Source of the DNA: an uncultured Collinsella sp.
GTDB taxonomy: Bacteria; Actinomycetota; Coriobacteriia; Coriobacteriales; Coriobacteriaceae
Direction of reading: 5' to 3'
DNA: 48,095 nucleotides
NCBI GenBank assembly: GCA_934646865.1
Contig: CAKUEU010000007.1
Location: forward strand, 1 to 48,095
Each line of letters begins with the position of its first letter. Within the stretch, counting starts at the first letter, position 1. Position numbers and translations under genes: made by a program. Positions 8,508 to 17,310 of this stretch are shown one piece after another. The notes below the pieces were generated by a model. It was given only the letters and a program-made list of their open reading frames with translations, was not told where the DNA came from and did not search any database.

Positions 8508-9575
8508 CTATGCCTCGCACATGAGCTGCACGAGCTTTTGTTTGGTCACCTTGGCCTGCTCGTTGGCCATATTACGCTCGTTTCTAAAGATCGCATTTGC
8601 AACACCCTGCAGATCGGCATCGGAAATCTCGCCAAGGCCCAGCTCCTCGAGCGTCGTCGGCAGACCAACGCGTTGGCAAAACTCGAGCACCTGATCAAGC
8701 TCGGGCGCACGCTCCAGGCGCAGCTGCACCACCAGACCAAATGCCACGGCCTCACCATGCATGGCCCTGCACTCGGGCAGAATCGTCAGACCGTTGGCGA
8801 TGGCATGCGCCAACGCCAGGCCGCCACTCTCAAAGCCAACACCCGAAAGCAGAATATTGCACTCGATCAGGCGCTCAACCGCCGTCGATATACGTCCCTT
8901 TTTAAGATCGCGCTTGGCAGCGACGCCGCACTCCATGAGCGTGTCATAGCAGGCGCGAGCCGCAACCAGAGCCAAGTGCCCTGGCGCGCCACCGTGCTCG
9001 TTGGTGCCGTGCGCTGCGGCGCACGAACGCGCCTCGAAGTACGTTGCCAGCGCATCGCCCATACCAGCAACCGTCATGCGCAGTGGGGCCGCAGCAACCA
9101 CATCGGTATCGACCACGACCAGGTCTGGATTCTTCTCGAGCATCAGGTAGCGGTCGAACGACCCATCCTCGTGATACAGCACCGAAATCGCACTGCACGG
9201 GCCGTCCATCGAAGCCGCCGTGGGGCATACACACAACGGCAGCTCGGCATAAAACGCTACTGCCTTGGCGATATCGAGCATCTTGCCGCCGCCAATGCCC
9301 ACCACCATGTCGCAATACTCGGCCTGGGCTTCCTGAGCCATTCCGACAACGGCCTCTTCCGTACACGGACCGTTATAAATCTTAAAGAACGGCTCGCTTA
9401 GATCTTCGTCCAGAAATCCATCGACGATCTGCCTGCACAGCCGATCCTCGGTGCCCTGGTCAAACAAGACATAGGCAGCGCAGCCCAACCATGACAAATA
9501 CCTGCCCTGACGCGAAAGTTCGCCCGGCCCCTGAACATACCGGCCGGGGCCGCCATAAACCATAGGAAGCGCCAT
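8508..9575 (-). CDS. Divergent glycerol dehydrogenase-like protein
   Basis: A 355-residue iron-type NAD-dependent alcohol dehydrogenase paralogous to the gene at 9688-10788. The dinucleotide-binding GIGGGKMLD, the metal ligands in GMGDALATYFEA (Asp), ALAHAIANG (His) and AMHGEAVAFG (His) are present. The substrate segment reads SMDGPC where the canonical enzyme has STDAPC. The strand after the N-terminal domain is degenerate (AAYVLFDQGTED). These changes suggest a different polyol or ketone substrate. It lies 110 bp downstream of the gldA terminator and has its own upstream palindrome (9607-9635). Confidence 0.8.
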   Translation of the reverse strand: MALPMVYGGPGRYVQGPGELSRQGRYLSWLGCAAYVLFDQGTEDRLCRQIVDGFLDEDLSEPFFKIYNGPCTEEAVVGMAQEAQAEYCDMVVGIGGGKMLDIAKAVAFYAELPLCVCPTAASMDGPCSAISVLYHEDGSFDRYLMLEKNPDLVVVDTDVVAAAPLRMTVAGMGDALATYFEARSCAAAHGTNEHGGAPGHLALVAARACYDTLMECGVAAKRDLKKGRISTAVERLIECNILLSGVGFESGGLALAHAIANGLTILPECRAMHGEAVAFGLVVQLRLERAPELDQVLEFCQRVGLPTTLEELGLGEISDADLQGVANAIFRNERNMANEQAKVTKQKLVQLMCEA

Positions 9576-9606
9576 ACGAGAATCCGCCCTTCATCAAACA
9601 ACGATT

Positions 9607-9635
9607 GGTGCAAAGTAACCTGACCCCTTTGCACC
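9607..9635. repeat. Palindrome with AAAGGGG core (family copy 1)
   Basis: Perfect 8-bp arms GGTGCAAA / TTTGCACC around an ACCTGACCC-type loop. On the minus strand the core reads AAAGGGGTCAGGTTACTTT, nearly the same as the core of the terminator at 16941-16973. Confidence 0.55.
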
Positions 9636-9642
9636 ATAGCAA

Positions 9643-9675
9643 AAGGGGCAAAACCATCTGTTGGCTTTGCCCCTT
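9643..9675 (-). terminator. Terminator of gldA
   Basis: A 10-bp stem AAGGGGCAAA / TTTGCCCCTT lies 13 nt beyond the gldA stop; the T-rich minus-strand 3' side continues TTTTGCT. Confidence 0.7.
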
Positions 9676-9687
9676 CCTTAGCTTGAT

Positions 9688-10788
9688 TTACTCATCCATG
9701 AGATAGTAGTGACCCAGTGCGTCGGCGCCCAGAATGGCGTTTGCGACCATCTCGGGCGTCACCTCAAACGGCATGTTGCACATGGTGTCCTCGGGTGCAC
9801 AGGCGGCCTCGGCAACGATCATGGCCTGCTCGCGCGTAAACTCGGCAGCGCCGAGCTCCTTCATCGTAACGGGAAGACCCAGCTCGATGCAGAAGTCCAA
9901 GACCTCCTCGAGCTTCTCGGTCGGAGCATCCTCGAGCACCAGCTGGACGATGGTGCCGAAGGCGACCTTCTCGCCGTGATACATGCTGTGGCACTCGGGC
10001 AGCATCGTCAGACCATTGTGGATGGCATGAGCAGCAGCAAGGCCCGAGCTCTCAAAGCCAATGCCCGAAAGCAGCGTATTGGCCTCGATGATGTGCTCGA
10101 CGGCAGGCGTGAGCGCACCCTTCTCCAGCGCGACCTTGGCCTTGACGCCATCGGCCATGAGCGTCTCGTAGCAGAGCTTGGCGAGCGCCAGGCCGGCCAT
10201 TCCGCCCTTGCCGCCGGCGCAGGTGCCGCCGTCGGCATCGTGCGTTGCCTGAGCCTCGAAATAGGTTGCGAGCGCATCGCCCATACCGGAAACCGTCAGG
10301 CGCACCGGGCTCGCCGCGATAACCGTCGTATCCATCAGGACAATGTTGGGGTTTGCCTTAAGGAAGAGGTACTTGTCGAACTGGCCGTCGTCGGTGTAGA
10401 GAACCGAAAGTGCCGAGCACGGTGCATCGGTCGAAGCAATGGTGGGGCAAATGATAACCGGGGACTCCAGGTAATAGGCGACGGCCTTCGCGGTGTCGAG
10501 GATCTTGCCGCCACCGACGCCGACGATGATGTCGCAACCGTTGTCGCGGGCGAGCGCAACCAGGCGATCGACCTCGCCCTTGGAGCACTCGCCGTTAAAG
10601 TCCTCAAACAGCAGCTCGGCCTTAGCCTCGGCAAAGCCGCCCTCGATCTTGGCACCGACGCGCTTCTTGCCCGAAGGCGTCACGATGACGAGGGCCTTAG
10701 CGCCGAGCGGCTCGACATAGGAGCCGAGCTTGGCGAGCTCGTCCGGACCCTGGATGTACTTGCTGGGGCTATTGAAAATTGCAGCCAT
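9688..10788 (-). CDS. gldA: Glycerol dehydrogenase
   Basis: A 366-residue NAD-dependent enzyme oxidising glycerol to dihydroxyacetone. It carries the canonical features: GVGGGKILDTAKA for NAD, STDAPCSALSVLY with the substrate Asp, and metal ligands in SGMGDALATYFEA (Asp), AAAHAIHNG (His) and YHGEKVAFGT (His). Length is normal. The RBS is weak (GAGAATGGGA). It is followed by a terminator and then by a divergent paralogue, consistent with an old tandem duplication. Confidence 0.93.
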   Translation of the reverse strand: MAAIFNSPSKYIQGPDELAKLGSYVEPLGAKALVIVTPSGKKRVGAKIEGGFAEAKAELLFEDFNGECSKGEVDRLVALARDNGCDIIVGVGGGKILDTAKAVAYYLESPVIICPTIASTDAPCSALSVLYTDDGQFDKYLFLKANPNIVLMDTTVIAASPVRLTVSGMGDALATYFEAQATHDADGGTCAGGKGGMAGLALAKLCYETLMADGVKAKVALEKGALTPAVEHIIEANTLLSGIGFESSGLAAAHAIHNGLTMLPECHSMYHGEKVAFGTIVQLVLEDAPTEKLEEVLDFCIELGLPVTMKELGAAEFTREQAMIVAEAACAPEDTMCNMPFEVTPEMVANAILGADALGHYYLMDE

Positions 10789-10813
10789 AACTATCCCATT
10801 CTCTAAAAAAGAA

Positions 10814-10845
10814 AGGGGCTCCGTACGGATACGTGCGGAGCCCCT
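10814..10845 (-). terminator. Terminator of iron alcohol dehydrogenase gene
   Basis: A 10-bp stem AGGGGCTCCG / CGGAGCCCCT, followed on the minus strand by TTCTTTTTTA. Lies 21 nt beyond the stop codon. Confidence 0.85.
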
Positions 10846-10866
10846 CGTTACGATAACAAGAGTCGA

Positions 10867-12090
10867 TTAGAAATCGATGTCGGTGTCGTAGTAGCAGGCC
10901 TTGAGGATCTTCTCGAAGTCAGCAGCCTTGGTCTCACGCGGGTTCTCGGGCGTGCAGGCGTCCTGCTCGGCGTTCGCGGCGATCTCGGGCAGCTTGGCGA
11001 GGAACTCCTCCTCGGAAACCATCTGCGGGTTCTCGGCGTCGACCTTCACGCCACCATTCGCGTAATCCTTGATGGACTGCGGAATGTTGAGCTGGTCGTT
11101 GAGGTCGCGGATCTTCTGGACGAGCGCAGCGATGAGCTCCTCGTTGGTCTCGCCGGGAAGGTGCAGGATCTCCTTGGCCACGTAAGCGTAACGCTCGGCA
11201 GCACGGGGATCCTTGGAGTTCCACTGGATGACCTTGCCCAGGTACATGGCGTTAGCAGCACCGTGGATGATGTGGCCGTTCTCGAAGGCAGCACCGGTCT
11301 TGTGAGCCATGGAGTGAACGATGCCGAGCAGGCCCGAGGAGAAGGCGATGCCGGCGATGCACTGAGCCTCGTGCATGTGCTGACGGGCCTCATGGTCGCC
11401 AGCATAGGACTTGGGCAGCCACTCGACGATCTCGCGGATGCCGTGCAGAGCGTTGGCGTCGGTGAACATAGAGGCGAAGGTGGAAACGTAGGCCTCCATG
11501 CAGTGGGTCAGAGCATCCATGCCGGTGTGAGCGCACAGCTTGGCGGGCATGGTGTAGGTGAGCTCGGGGTCGACGATGGCGACATCAGGGGTGATGTTGA
11601 AGTCGGCCAGCGGGTACTTGATGCCCTTGGCGTAGTCGGTAATGACGGAGAACGCGGTGACCTCGGTAGCGGTGCCGGAGGTAGAGGAGATGGCGCAGAA
11701 ATGAGCCTTCTGGCGCAGCTCGGGGAAGCTGAACGGCTGGATGATGTTGTCGAAGGACTCCTCGGGATACTCGTAGAAGACCCACATGGCCTTAGCGGCA
11801 TCGATGGGCGAGCCGCCGCCGATGGCGATAATCCAGTCGGGCTCGAACTCGCGCATGGCCTCGGCGCCCTTCATGACCGTCTCGATGGACGGGTCGGACT
11901 CGACGCCCTCGAACAGCTTGACCTCCATGCCGGCCTCTTTGAGGTCGGCCTCAACGTCCTGCAGGAACCCGCCGCGGCGCATAGAGCTGCCGCCAGAAAC
12001 GATGATGGCCTTCTTGCCCTTGAGGTTCTTCACCTCGTGGCGAGCGCCCTCACCAAAGTACAGATCGCGAGGATTGGTAAAACGTCCCAT
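10867..12090 (-). CDS. Iron-containing alcohol dehydrogenase
   Basis: A 407-residue group III alcohol dehydrogenase of the butanol/1,3-propanediol type. It has the NAD(P) loop GGGSPIDAAKAMW, the STSGTATEVT segment, and metal ligands in GMDALTHCMEAY (Asp and His), HSMAHKTGAAF (His) and FENGHIIHGAANA (His). The start at 12090 follows TAGGAGG at a good distance. It is monocistronic with a strong terminator, and probably reoxidises NAD(P)H in fermentation. The exact alcohol cannot be read from sequence. Confidence 0.9.
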   Translation of the reverse strand: MGRFTNPRDLYFGEGARHEVKNLKGKKAIIVSGGSSMRRGGFLQDVEADLKEAGMEVKLFEGVESDPSIETVMKGAEAMREFEPDWIIAIGGGSPIDAAKAMWVFYEYPEESFDNIIQPFSFPELRQKAHFCAISSTSGTATEVTAFSVITDYAKGIKYPLADFNITPDVAIVDPELTYTMPAKLCAHTGMDALTHCMEAYVSTFASMFTDANALHGIREIVEWLPKSYAGDHEARQHMHEAQCIAGIAFSSGLLGIVHSMAHKTGAAFENGHIIHGAANAMYLGKVIQWNSKDPRAAERYAYVAKEILHLPGETNEELIAALVQKIRDLNDQLNIPQSIKDYANGGVKVDAENPQMVSEEEFLAKLPEIAANAEQDACTPENPRETKAADFEKILKACYYDTDIDF

Positions 12091-12590
12091 ACTGTGCCTC
12101 CTAAACAAGCCCCTCTTAGACTTGTGTATATAACGGAGCACCCGATTGGCTCCGTTAGGACCGTTTTGTGCGTTGCCGGCGATGACAATGCACGATGTCT
12201 AAACGTCTCAACGCTCAGACAAACACTATTTTACCGTTCTGGTTGGTCAGTTATTCACCTAAAGCCGCCAATGATGAAACGTTTTTTCTATCCCCGAAGA
12301 CCCTTGTGTGGCATCCATACCCCCAAGCTGGGCAAACGTTTTATCAAGGTTGACTACATATCCCGGGCAGGACGGTGCCCCTCCAAAATATGCACCGTTC
12401 GCCGCCAAATATCGACCGTTTGCGGCACCGTGATACCACTCGGTCGTCCAAGGTGCCGACATTTGTGCGACATCCGTCTTCGTGGTGCAAAGGTGCAAGT
12501 CCAAGTGCGGTACCCCCGGTGTGCCACATGCGGGTAAACTAGAACCTTATATAGAGACATTTGAACCCTAACCGCAGCAAAGGAGGCCCC
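12091..12590. other. 500-bp intergenic region, no gene seen
   Basis: Between two divergent transcripts. It holds promoters for both sides and the two-unit 21-bp repeat at 12379-12420. A possible 81-codon reading frame on the minus strand (12259-12504) overlaps that repeat and shows no protein-like character. I see no RNA gene. Confidence 0.5.
12379..12420. repeat. Two tandem 21-bp repeat units
   Basis: On the minus strand both units begin AACGGT, followed by CGATATTTGG or GCATATTTTGG and a GG-rich end. Flanking CGGTGC and GCACCG sequences add local inverted repeats. Possibly a regulator-binding array upstream of the TPR-like operon. Confidence 0.4.
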
Positions 12591-13667
12591 ATGGCATTCG
12601 ACCCCATTCAAGAGGATTGCCATCGCCTCGTTCTTGAGGCCTTGCGCCGCGACAATATCCCGCTCACCGACGGTGCCGCCGTAGAGCGTCTGATGGAACA
12701 ATTCACCCGCAACCCCGCACCGCTCATCGTGCACGACCGCGACCGCGCCGGGCACCTCATTGCCAAGGTGGTCGAGGCTGTCGACTACCGCATCCCCTTT
12801 ATCCCCGACGACGCCCAGGCAGAGCAAGAAGAAGCCGCGGCCGAGAACATGCTCCGCGAGGCAGCTGCGCTCGACCCGAGCAACTGGGATGCCCAGCGCA
12901 TGCTGACGGCGCTCACCGCCGAATCCAACGAGGAATACGTGCAATATCTGGTGTCCAAGTGCGACGAGGTGGAGCACGATCTGGCGCTCAAGATTGCCTC
13001 GGCGCAGGACCCCTACGAGCGCGAGGCCGCAGGCGACCTGACCCGCCGTCCCTACCTGCGCTGGCTCGCCGCCTTGGCATCGCGCGCGCTCATTAGCGGC
13101 CGCTACCGCATGTCGCTCGAAGCCGCAAACCGCAGCCTCGACTTTGCCCCCAACGATCCTGCCGGCGTCCGCCACACCGCAATGCTCGCCATGGCAAAGC
13201 TCGAATACCCCGCCGAGGAGCTCAAGCGTTTTCGCTCTGCGCACTCCGTGCCCTATCTCGCGAATACCCCGCTGCGCCGCCGCCCCAAGGATGCGGAGCG
13301 CGACCTGGACCCGTGGACGCTCATCGCGCTGATGAGCGCTGCCTGGCGCGAGCTGGACTACGAGGGCGCCGAACACTACCTGCGCATCCTTGCGCGCTCG
13401 TGCCCGCACGCAGCCGAGGCGCTCTACTTCCAAACCGAGTTTCCCGATGGCGTCTATGCCCGCGTCAACGTGGGCGTGGGCTCCACCGATGAGCTCGTCC
13501 TTGCCCTGTCCGAGGCAACGCCGGTGCTACAGGAGGGCCTGGGCGCGCCCGACAACGCCAGCTTTGCCGCCTGGGTCGCCACCAACGACATCGTGCGCTC
13601 CCAGATCGACGAGCGCATACTGCGGGCGGCCGAGCAGGGCTTACCGTTTAAGGGAGGAGACCTCTAA
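12591..13667 (+). CDS. TPR-like protein, first of a coupled pair
   Basis: A 358-residue, all-helical acidic protein without signal peptide. Segments such as RYRMSLEAANRSLDFAPNDPAGVR resemble tetratricopeptide or ST7-type repeats, here at about residues 165-205, with a second helical repeat at about 245-290 (ELDYEGAEHYLRILARSCPHAAEAL). No catalytic motif is seen. The start at 12591 has AAAGGAGG 7 nt upstream. The stop overlaps the next start (TAATG), so the two proteins are translationally coupled and may form a complex. Function unknown. Confidence 0.75.
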   Translation: MAFDPIQEDCHRLVLEALRRDNIPLTDGAAVERLMEQFTRNPAPLIVHDRDRAGHLIAKVVEAVDYRIPFIPDDAQAEQEEAAAENMLREAAALDPSNWDAQRMLTALTAESNEEYVQYLVSKCDEVEHDLALKIASAQDPYEREAAGDLTRRPYLRWLAALASRALISGRYRMSLEAANRSLDFAPNDPAGVRHTAMLAMAKLEYPAEELKRFRSAHSVPYLANTPLRRRPKDAERDLDPWTLIALMSAAWRELDYEGAEHYLRILARSCPHAAEALYFQTEFPDGVYARVNVGVGSTDELVLALSEATPVLQEGLGAPDNASFAAWVATNDIVRSQIDERILRAAEQGLPFKGGDL

Positions 13668-14710
13668 TGGATCCGAGCGTCTACATCCCCGCCTACCTGG
13701 AGCGCACCTATCTGGCGTCGCACCCCGAGCTCACCGATGCAGCACGCGAGCTTGTCCATAACGACATTAGTGCGAATCCCCAAAAGTATGCGCAGTCCGA
13801 GCATGCTCAGGCGCTGCTGTCCTATGCCGGTGTTCATCGCCACCTGCTCGACGAGCTCCATCGCATCGAGGACATGGGCAGCGACGAGGAGTTTGAGCAG
13901 ACGCGCAACCGCCTGTTCGACGATATGCGTGATGAGCTGCTCAAGATCGTCCGCATCGATGCGCTGGCCGTCGATGCCCAGCTGCTCGCCATCATTTTGG
14001 CGGACACGCCCGTCGACGCCTGCCTGGGCGACCTGATGAAGCTCGAGACGAGCGCGGCCGACTACCTGCAACAGAGCGTGCCCGGGTTTGATATGGAGGC
14101 CCCGCACTACTGGGCCAATAATGTTTTGGCCGACGGTGTCACCGCAGCGGACCTTACCGTGAGCGAGCCGGCCCTTATCGGGTGGCTCCACACGCTCGAG
14201 GCCATCTCGCAGCTGTGCATGGCGAGCGCCCGCTACCGCGCTGCTGCCAACTACGCCCGCCGCGTCCTTAAAGCAGAAGGCTATCCCACTCGGGCCGCAG
14301 GCACCGTGTTGCTCGCCCTCGCTCGTCTGGAAGACCAGGACGGCTTTTTTGCCCTGGCGCATCAGCTCGAGGAACAGATGGGGGCAGACGCACTCGAAAA
14401 CTCTCCTTGGTACCTGCTCGCCCGCACGATTCTGCTGTTCAAAACAAACAAGATGCGCCCGGCGACGCGCGCGCTGCGTGAGTTCGCTAACCGTTGCGAG
14501 GGCGGCGCGTTTTTCTTGCTGAACCCCATGTACCAGACGCCGTATCTTCCCTGCCGGCCCGAGCCGCGCGACCCCTGGGACCTCTCGCACCAGGCGGTTT
14601 GGGAAGCCGACGGCATTATCTCGGACACCCCCGACTTTGCCCCCTGGGCCAACGCCTGCGAAGACGTATCGCAGCTTGCCCAGGAATTTGCGCGCCGCTA
14701 CGGCTTTTAG
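13667..14710 (+). CDS. TPR-like protein, second of a coupled pair
   Basis: A 347-residue acidic helical protein, apparently a distant paralogue of its upstream neighbour: the segment SARYRAAANYARRVLKAEGYPTRAAG aligns with the TPR-like segment of the first. The C-terminus has a Pro/Trp-rich stretch (YLPCRPEPRDPWDLSHQAVW). No enzyme motif is visible. It starts on the last base of the upstream stop codon. A 45-bp gap separates it from the MurT-GatD gene, so it may lie in the same transcript. Confidence 0.75.
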   Translation: MDPSVYIPAYLERTYLASHPELTDAARELVHNDISANPQKYAQSEHAQALLSYAGVHRHLLDELHRIEDMGSDEEFEQTRNRLFDDMRDELLKIVRIDALAVDAQLLAIILADTPVDACLGDLMKLETSAADYLQQSVPGFDMEAPHYWANNVLADGVTAADLTVSEPALIGWLHTLEAISQLCMASARYRAAANYARRVLKAEGYPTRAAGTVLLALARLEDQDGFFALAHQLEEQMGADALENSPWYLLARTILLFKTNKMRPATRALREFANRCEGGAFFLLNPMYQTPYLPCRPEPRDPWDLSHQAVWEADGIISDTPDFAPWANACEDVSQLAQEFARRYGF

Positions 14711-14755
14711 CGACGCGATCGCCCCGACCATGTCATCTATGTTAGGAACGGCTTC

Positions 14756-16933
14756 ATGAACCTCCGCTCATCTCTCGCCTGCACCTCGAGCGATATCGCC
14801 CGCTGGGGACTGCGCTCTGTCCTCAAACGCCAGGGTGGCGTGCTTCCCGGCCGCATCGCCATGAAGATCGACCCCGAGCTGCTAAGCGACCTCGCCGGCC
14901 TCGTCGACCGCAGCGTGGTGATTACCGGTACTAATGGCAAGACCACCACCTCCAACCTCATCGCTGACGCCGTTGCTGCCAGCGGCGCTACCGTGGTGTG
15001 TAACCGTGCCGGCAACAATATGGAGCCTGGTGTGGTGGGTGCTCTGCTCGAGGCCCGCGGCGGCCTTAAGCACGCCAGCAGCGGCAAGCGCGTGGGCGTT
15101 TTTGAGTGCGACGAGCTCTACACCGTACGCGTTCTGCCCAAGCTCAAACCGACGTACTTTGTGCTGCTCAACCTGTTCCGCGACCAGCTAGACCGCTACG
15201 GCGAGATCGACCATACCCAAGACGTCATCGCCCATGCGTTGGAGCTCTCTCCGACGACAACGCTCATCTACAACGCCGACGATCCGCTGTGCGCCTCGAT
15301 CGCCGCGCGCGTCCCCAACACGAGCATCGCCTTTGGCATCGACGGCGCCACGGGCACCGAGTCCGACCGCATTAGCGACTCGCGCTTTTGCTCGCAGTGC
15401 AACGCCCCGTTGGAGTACGACTACGTACAGTACGGACAGCTCGGAGCCTATCATTGCCCTTCGTGCGGCTGGGGTCGCCCCGCGCTGCTCCGCCGCGTGA
15501 CGGGCGTTGAGCTCGGCTGCGACGGCTACGGCTTTGACCTGGCCTTTGGACCCGAGGCCAACGCGCCCGCCGTGCACATCGCCACGCGCTACAACGGCCT
15601 GTACATGGTCTATAACGTCGCCGCTGCCTTCTTTGCGGCGCACGAGCTGGGCGTGGACGCGGCGCATCTGCAGCCCACGCTTAATGCCTACGTGCCCGCC
15701 GGCGGACGCATGGGCCGCTGGGATATTGCCGGCCGCACCGTCGAGGCCAACCTGGCCAAGAATCCCGTGGGCTTCGATCGCCAGATCCAGTCCATTAAAA
15801 CGGCAGGTGGCAGGCTCTGCGCCTTCTTCCTAAACGATAACGATGCCGACGGCCACGATGTCTCGTGGATCTACGATGTCGACTTCGAGCGCATCGCCGA
15901 CACGCCGGGTCTTGTCGCCTTTGCCGGAGGCACGCGTGCGCACGACATGCAGGTACGCCTCAAGTACGCCGGCATCGATGCCGCGATTATCTCGGACGTC
16001 GCGCAGGCGATCGGCGCCGTGGCAGACGAGGCCGCCGATGACACCTTCTACGCCGTCGCCAACTACACGGCCTTCCCGCCGCTGGTCAAGGAGCTCGACG
16101 GACTCAAAGGCACCGATGCGGCCACGGTTGCCGCCCACACTGCACCGTGCGCCGATGGTAGCGCTGTCCCCACCGATATTGCGCCGGTCGAGCTTTCGCG
16201 CCCGCTGCGCATCGTCTATCTGTACCCCGATGCCCTTAACCTCTACGGCGACGGCGGCAACGTCATCGCCCTCGAACGCCGCTGCGCCTGGCGTGGCATT
16301 CCCGTGCGTGTAGACGAGGTCCGTATGGGCGAAACGCTTGATTTGACCGATGCCGATATCGTCATGATGGGCGGCGGTGCCGACCGCGATCAGCTGGCCG
16401 TGGCACACGAACTGCTCGCTCAAAAAGACAAGGTCGCGGCCTATGTTGAAGACGGCGGTTCGCTGCTTGCCATCTGCGGCAGCTACCAGCTGCTCGGCCG
16501 TTCGTACTATATGGGCGAGGATCGCATCGAGGGTCTGGGCGTCATTGCCGCCGAAACCGTACGCGGCTCCGACCGCCTGATCGGCAACGTCGCCGTCAAG
16601 ACCGACCTGGCACCCGAGCCCTTTGTGGGATTCGAGAACCACGGCGGCCGCACCCTGCTCGATACAGCGGCCACGCCGCTCGGAACGTCCGTCGTCACGG
16701 GCACCGGCAACAACGGCGACGATGGCTTTGAGGGCCTCGTCTACAAGGGCGTGATCGGCACGTACCTGCACGGGCCGGCGCTGCCCAAAAACCCCGAACT
16801 CGCCGACTGGCTGATCGCACACGCCCTCGAGCGCCGCGGCGATGCGCAGGCCACAGCCCTGCTGCCGCTCAAGCCCCTCGACGACACCTACGAGCGCGCC
16901 GCCCACGACGCCGCCATGAAGCTCCTCTCCTAG
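14756..16933 (+). CDS. murT-gatD: Fused MurT-GatD lipid II isoglutaminyl synthase
   Basis: A 725-residue natural fusion of two proteins that are separate subunits in Staphylococcus aureus. The MurT part (about 1-465) has the Mur-ligase P-loop TGTNGKTTT (58-66), a four-cysteine zinc insertion (Cys212, 215, 234, 237) and the NDNDADGHDVSW segment whose Asp completes the amidation site. A short linker leads to the GatD glutaminase (about 485-725), with nucleophile Cys574 in AICGSYQ and His672 in TYLHGP. It would amidate the D-glutamate of lipid II to D-isoglutamine with glutamine and ATP. The RBS is weak. It is followed by a strong terminator. Confidence 0.93.
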   Translation: MNLRSSLACTSSDIARWGLRSVLKRQGGVLPGRIAMKIDPELLSDLAGLVDRSVVITGTNGKTTTSNLIADAVAASGATVVCNRAGNNMEPGVVGALLEARGGLKHASSGKRVGVFECDELYTVRVLPKLKPTYFVLLNLFRDQLDRYGEIDHTQDVIAHALELSPTTTLIYNADDPLCASIAARVPNTSIAFGIDGATGTESDRISDSRFCSQCNAPLEYDYVQYGQLGAYHCPSCGWGRPALLRRVTGVELGCDGYGFDLAFGPEANAPAVHIATRYNGLYMVYNVAAAFFAAHELGVDAAHLQPTLNAYVPAGGRMGRWDIAGRTVEANLAKNPVGFDRQIQSIKTAGGRLCAFFLNDNDADGHDVSWIYDVDFERIADTPGLVAFAGGTRAHDMQVRLKYAGIDAAIISDVAQAIGAVADEAADDTFYAVANYTAFPPLVKELDGLKGTDAATVAAHTAPCADGSAVPTDIAPVELSRPLRIVYLYPDALNLYGDGGNVIALERRCAWRGIPVRVDEVRMGETLDLTDADIVMMGGGADRDQLAVAHELLAQKDKVAAYVEDGGSLLAICGSYQLLGRSYYMGEDRIEGLGVIAAETVRGSDRLIGNVAVKTDLAPEPFVGFENHGGRTLLDTAATPLGTSVVTGTGNNGDDGFEGLVYKGVIGTYLHGPALPKNPELADWLIAHALERRGDAQATALLPLKPLDDTYERAAHDAAMKLLS

Positions 16934-16940
16934 CACCCCA

Positions 16941-16977
16941 CCACCACAAAGGGGACAGGTACCTTTGTGGTGGTTTT
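16941..16977 (+). terminator. Terminator of murT-gatD (palindrome family copy 2)
   Basis: A perfect 12-bp stem CCACCACAAAGG / CCTTTGTGGTGG followed by TTTT. Its core, AAAGGGGACAGGTACCTTT, matches that of the palindrome at 9607-9635 although the outer arms differ. Confidence 0.85.
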
Positions 16978-17017
16978 CCAGTTTGCCAACGATATACGCG
17001 CCGACAAAAAAGTCTGC

Positions 17018-17023
17018 TATACT
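17018..17023 (+). promoter_or_regulatory. Extended -10 promoter of tRNA-Glu
   Basis: TGCTATACT forms an extended -10 hexamer 10 bp upstream of the tRNA 5' end; no clear -35. Confidence 0.5.
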
Positions 17024-17033
17024 CTTTCCCGCT

Positions 17034-17110
17034 GTCCCCATCGTCTAGCGGCCAAGGACGCCACCCTTTCAAGGTGGATATCGCGGGTTCGAATCCCGCT
17101 GGGGGCACCA
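17034..17110 (+). tRNA. tRNA-Glu (anticodon TTC)
   Basis: Full cloverleaf. Acceptor GTCCCCA pairs with TGGGGGC (one G-U). The anticodon stem CCACC/GGTGG carries loop CTTTCAA with anticodon TTC at 17068-17070. The T-arm is GCGGGTTCGAATCCCGC. The discriminator is A and CCA is encoded (17108-17110). The last 18 nt are duplicated at 17282-17299. Confidence 0.97.
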
Positions 17111-17121
17111 TTTGAAATGCA

Positions 17122-17154
17122 AAGCCCGTTACCCTTGTGGTGACGGGCTTTTTT
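17122..17154 (+). terminator. tRNA-Glu terminator, first copy
   Basis: Arms AAGCCCGTTACC / GGTGACGGGCTT with a 5-nt loop, followed by six T counting from the arm end. The same arms recur at 17311-17339 with a different loop. Confidence 0.9.
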
Positions 17155-17163
17155 CTTCTCCAA

Positions 17164-17299
17164 CGCCGGGATTCGAACCCGACAGGGTGCGGAGCTGAGG
17201 AAACGCGTAAGCGTTTTCCAGCGCAGCACGCAAGGAGCGGAGCGACGCAGCGAAAGCGGGCGGCGCCAGCCGCACGCGGACATCCCGCTGGGGGCACCA
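17164..17299 (-). repeat. T-arm-capped palindromic element beside tRNA-Glu
   Basis: The plus strand begins CGCCGGGATTCGAACCCG, the complement of the tRNA-Glu T-arm, and ends ATCCCGCTGGGGGCACCA, an exact copy of the tRNA 3' end. Between them is a GC-rich segment with the hairpin GGAAACGCGTAAGCGTTTTCC-like core at 17199-17219. On the minus strand the order (AAAACGCTTACGCGTTT hairpin, then CCGCACCCTG, then T-arm copy) matches the elements at 36430-36774. It lies tail-to-tail with the tRNA, just past its terminator. Confidence 0.65.
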
Positions 17300-17310
17300 C
17301 AGAATCTGAG

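Noticed and set aside
12259..12504. 81-codon frame on the minus strand
   Set aside because: Overlaps a short tandem repeat, has no RBS and no protein-like pattern.
17182..17281. A second tRNA between the duplicated tRNA tails
   Set aside because: No acceptor 5' strand, D-arm or anticodon arm could be built; it is the palindromic element instead.
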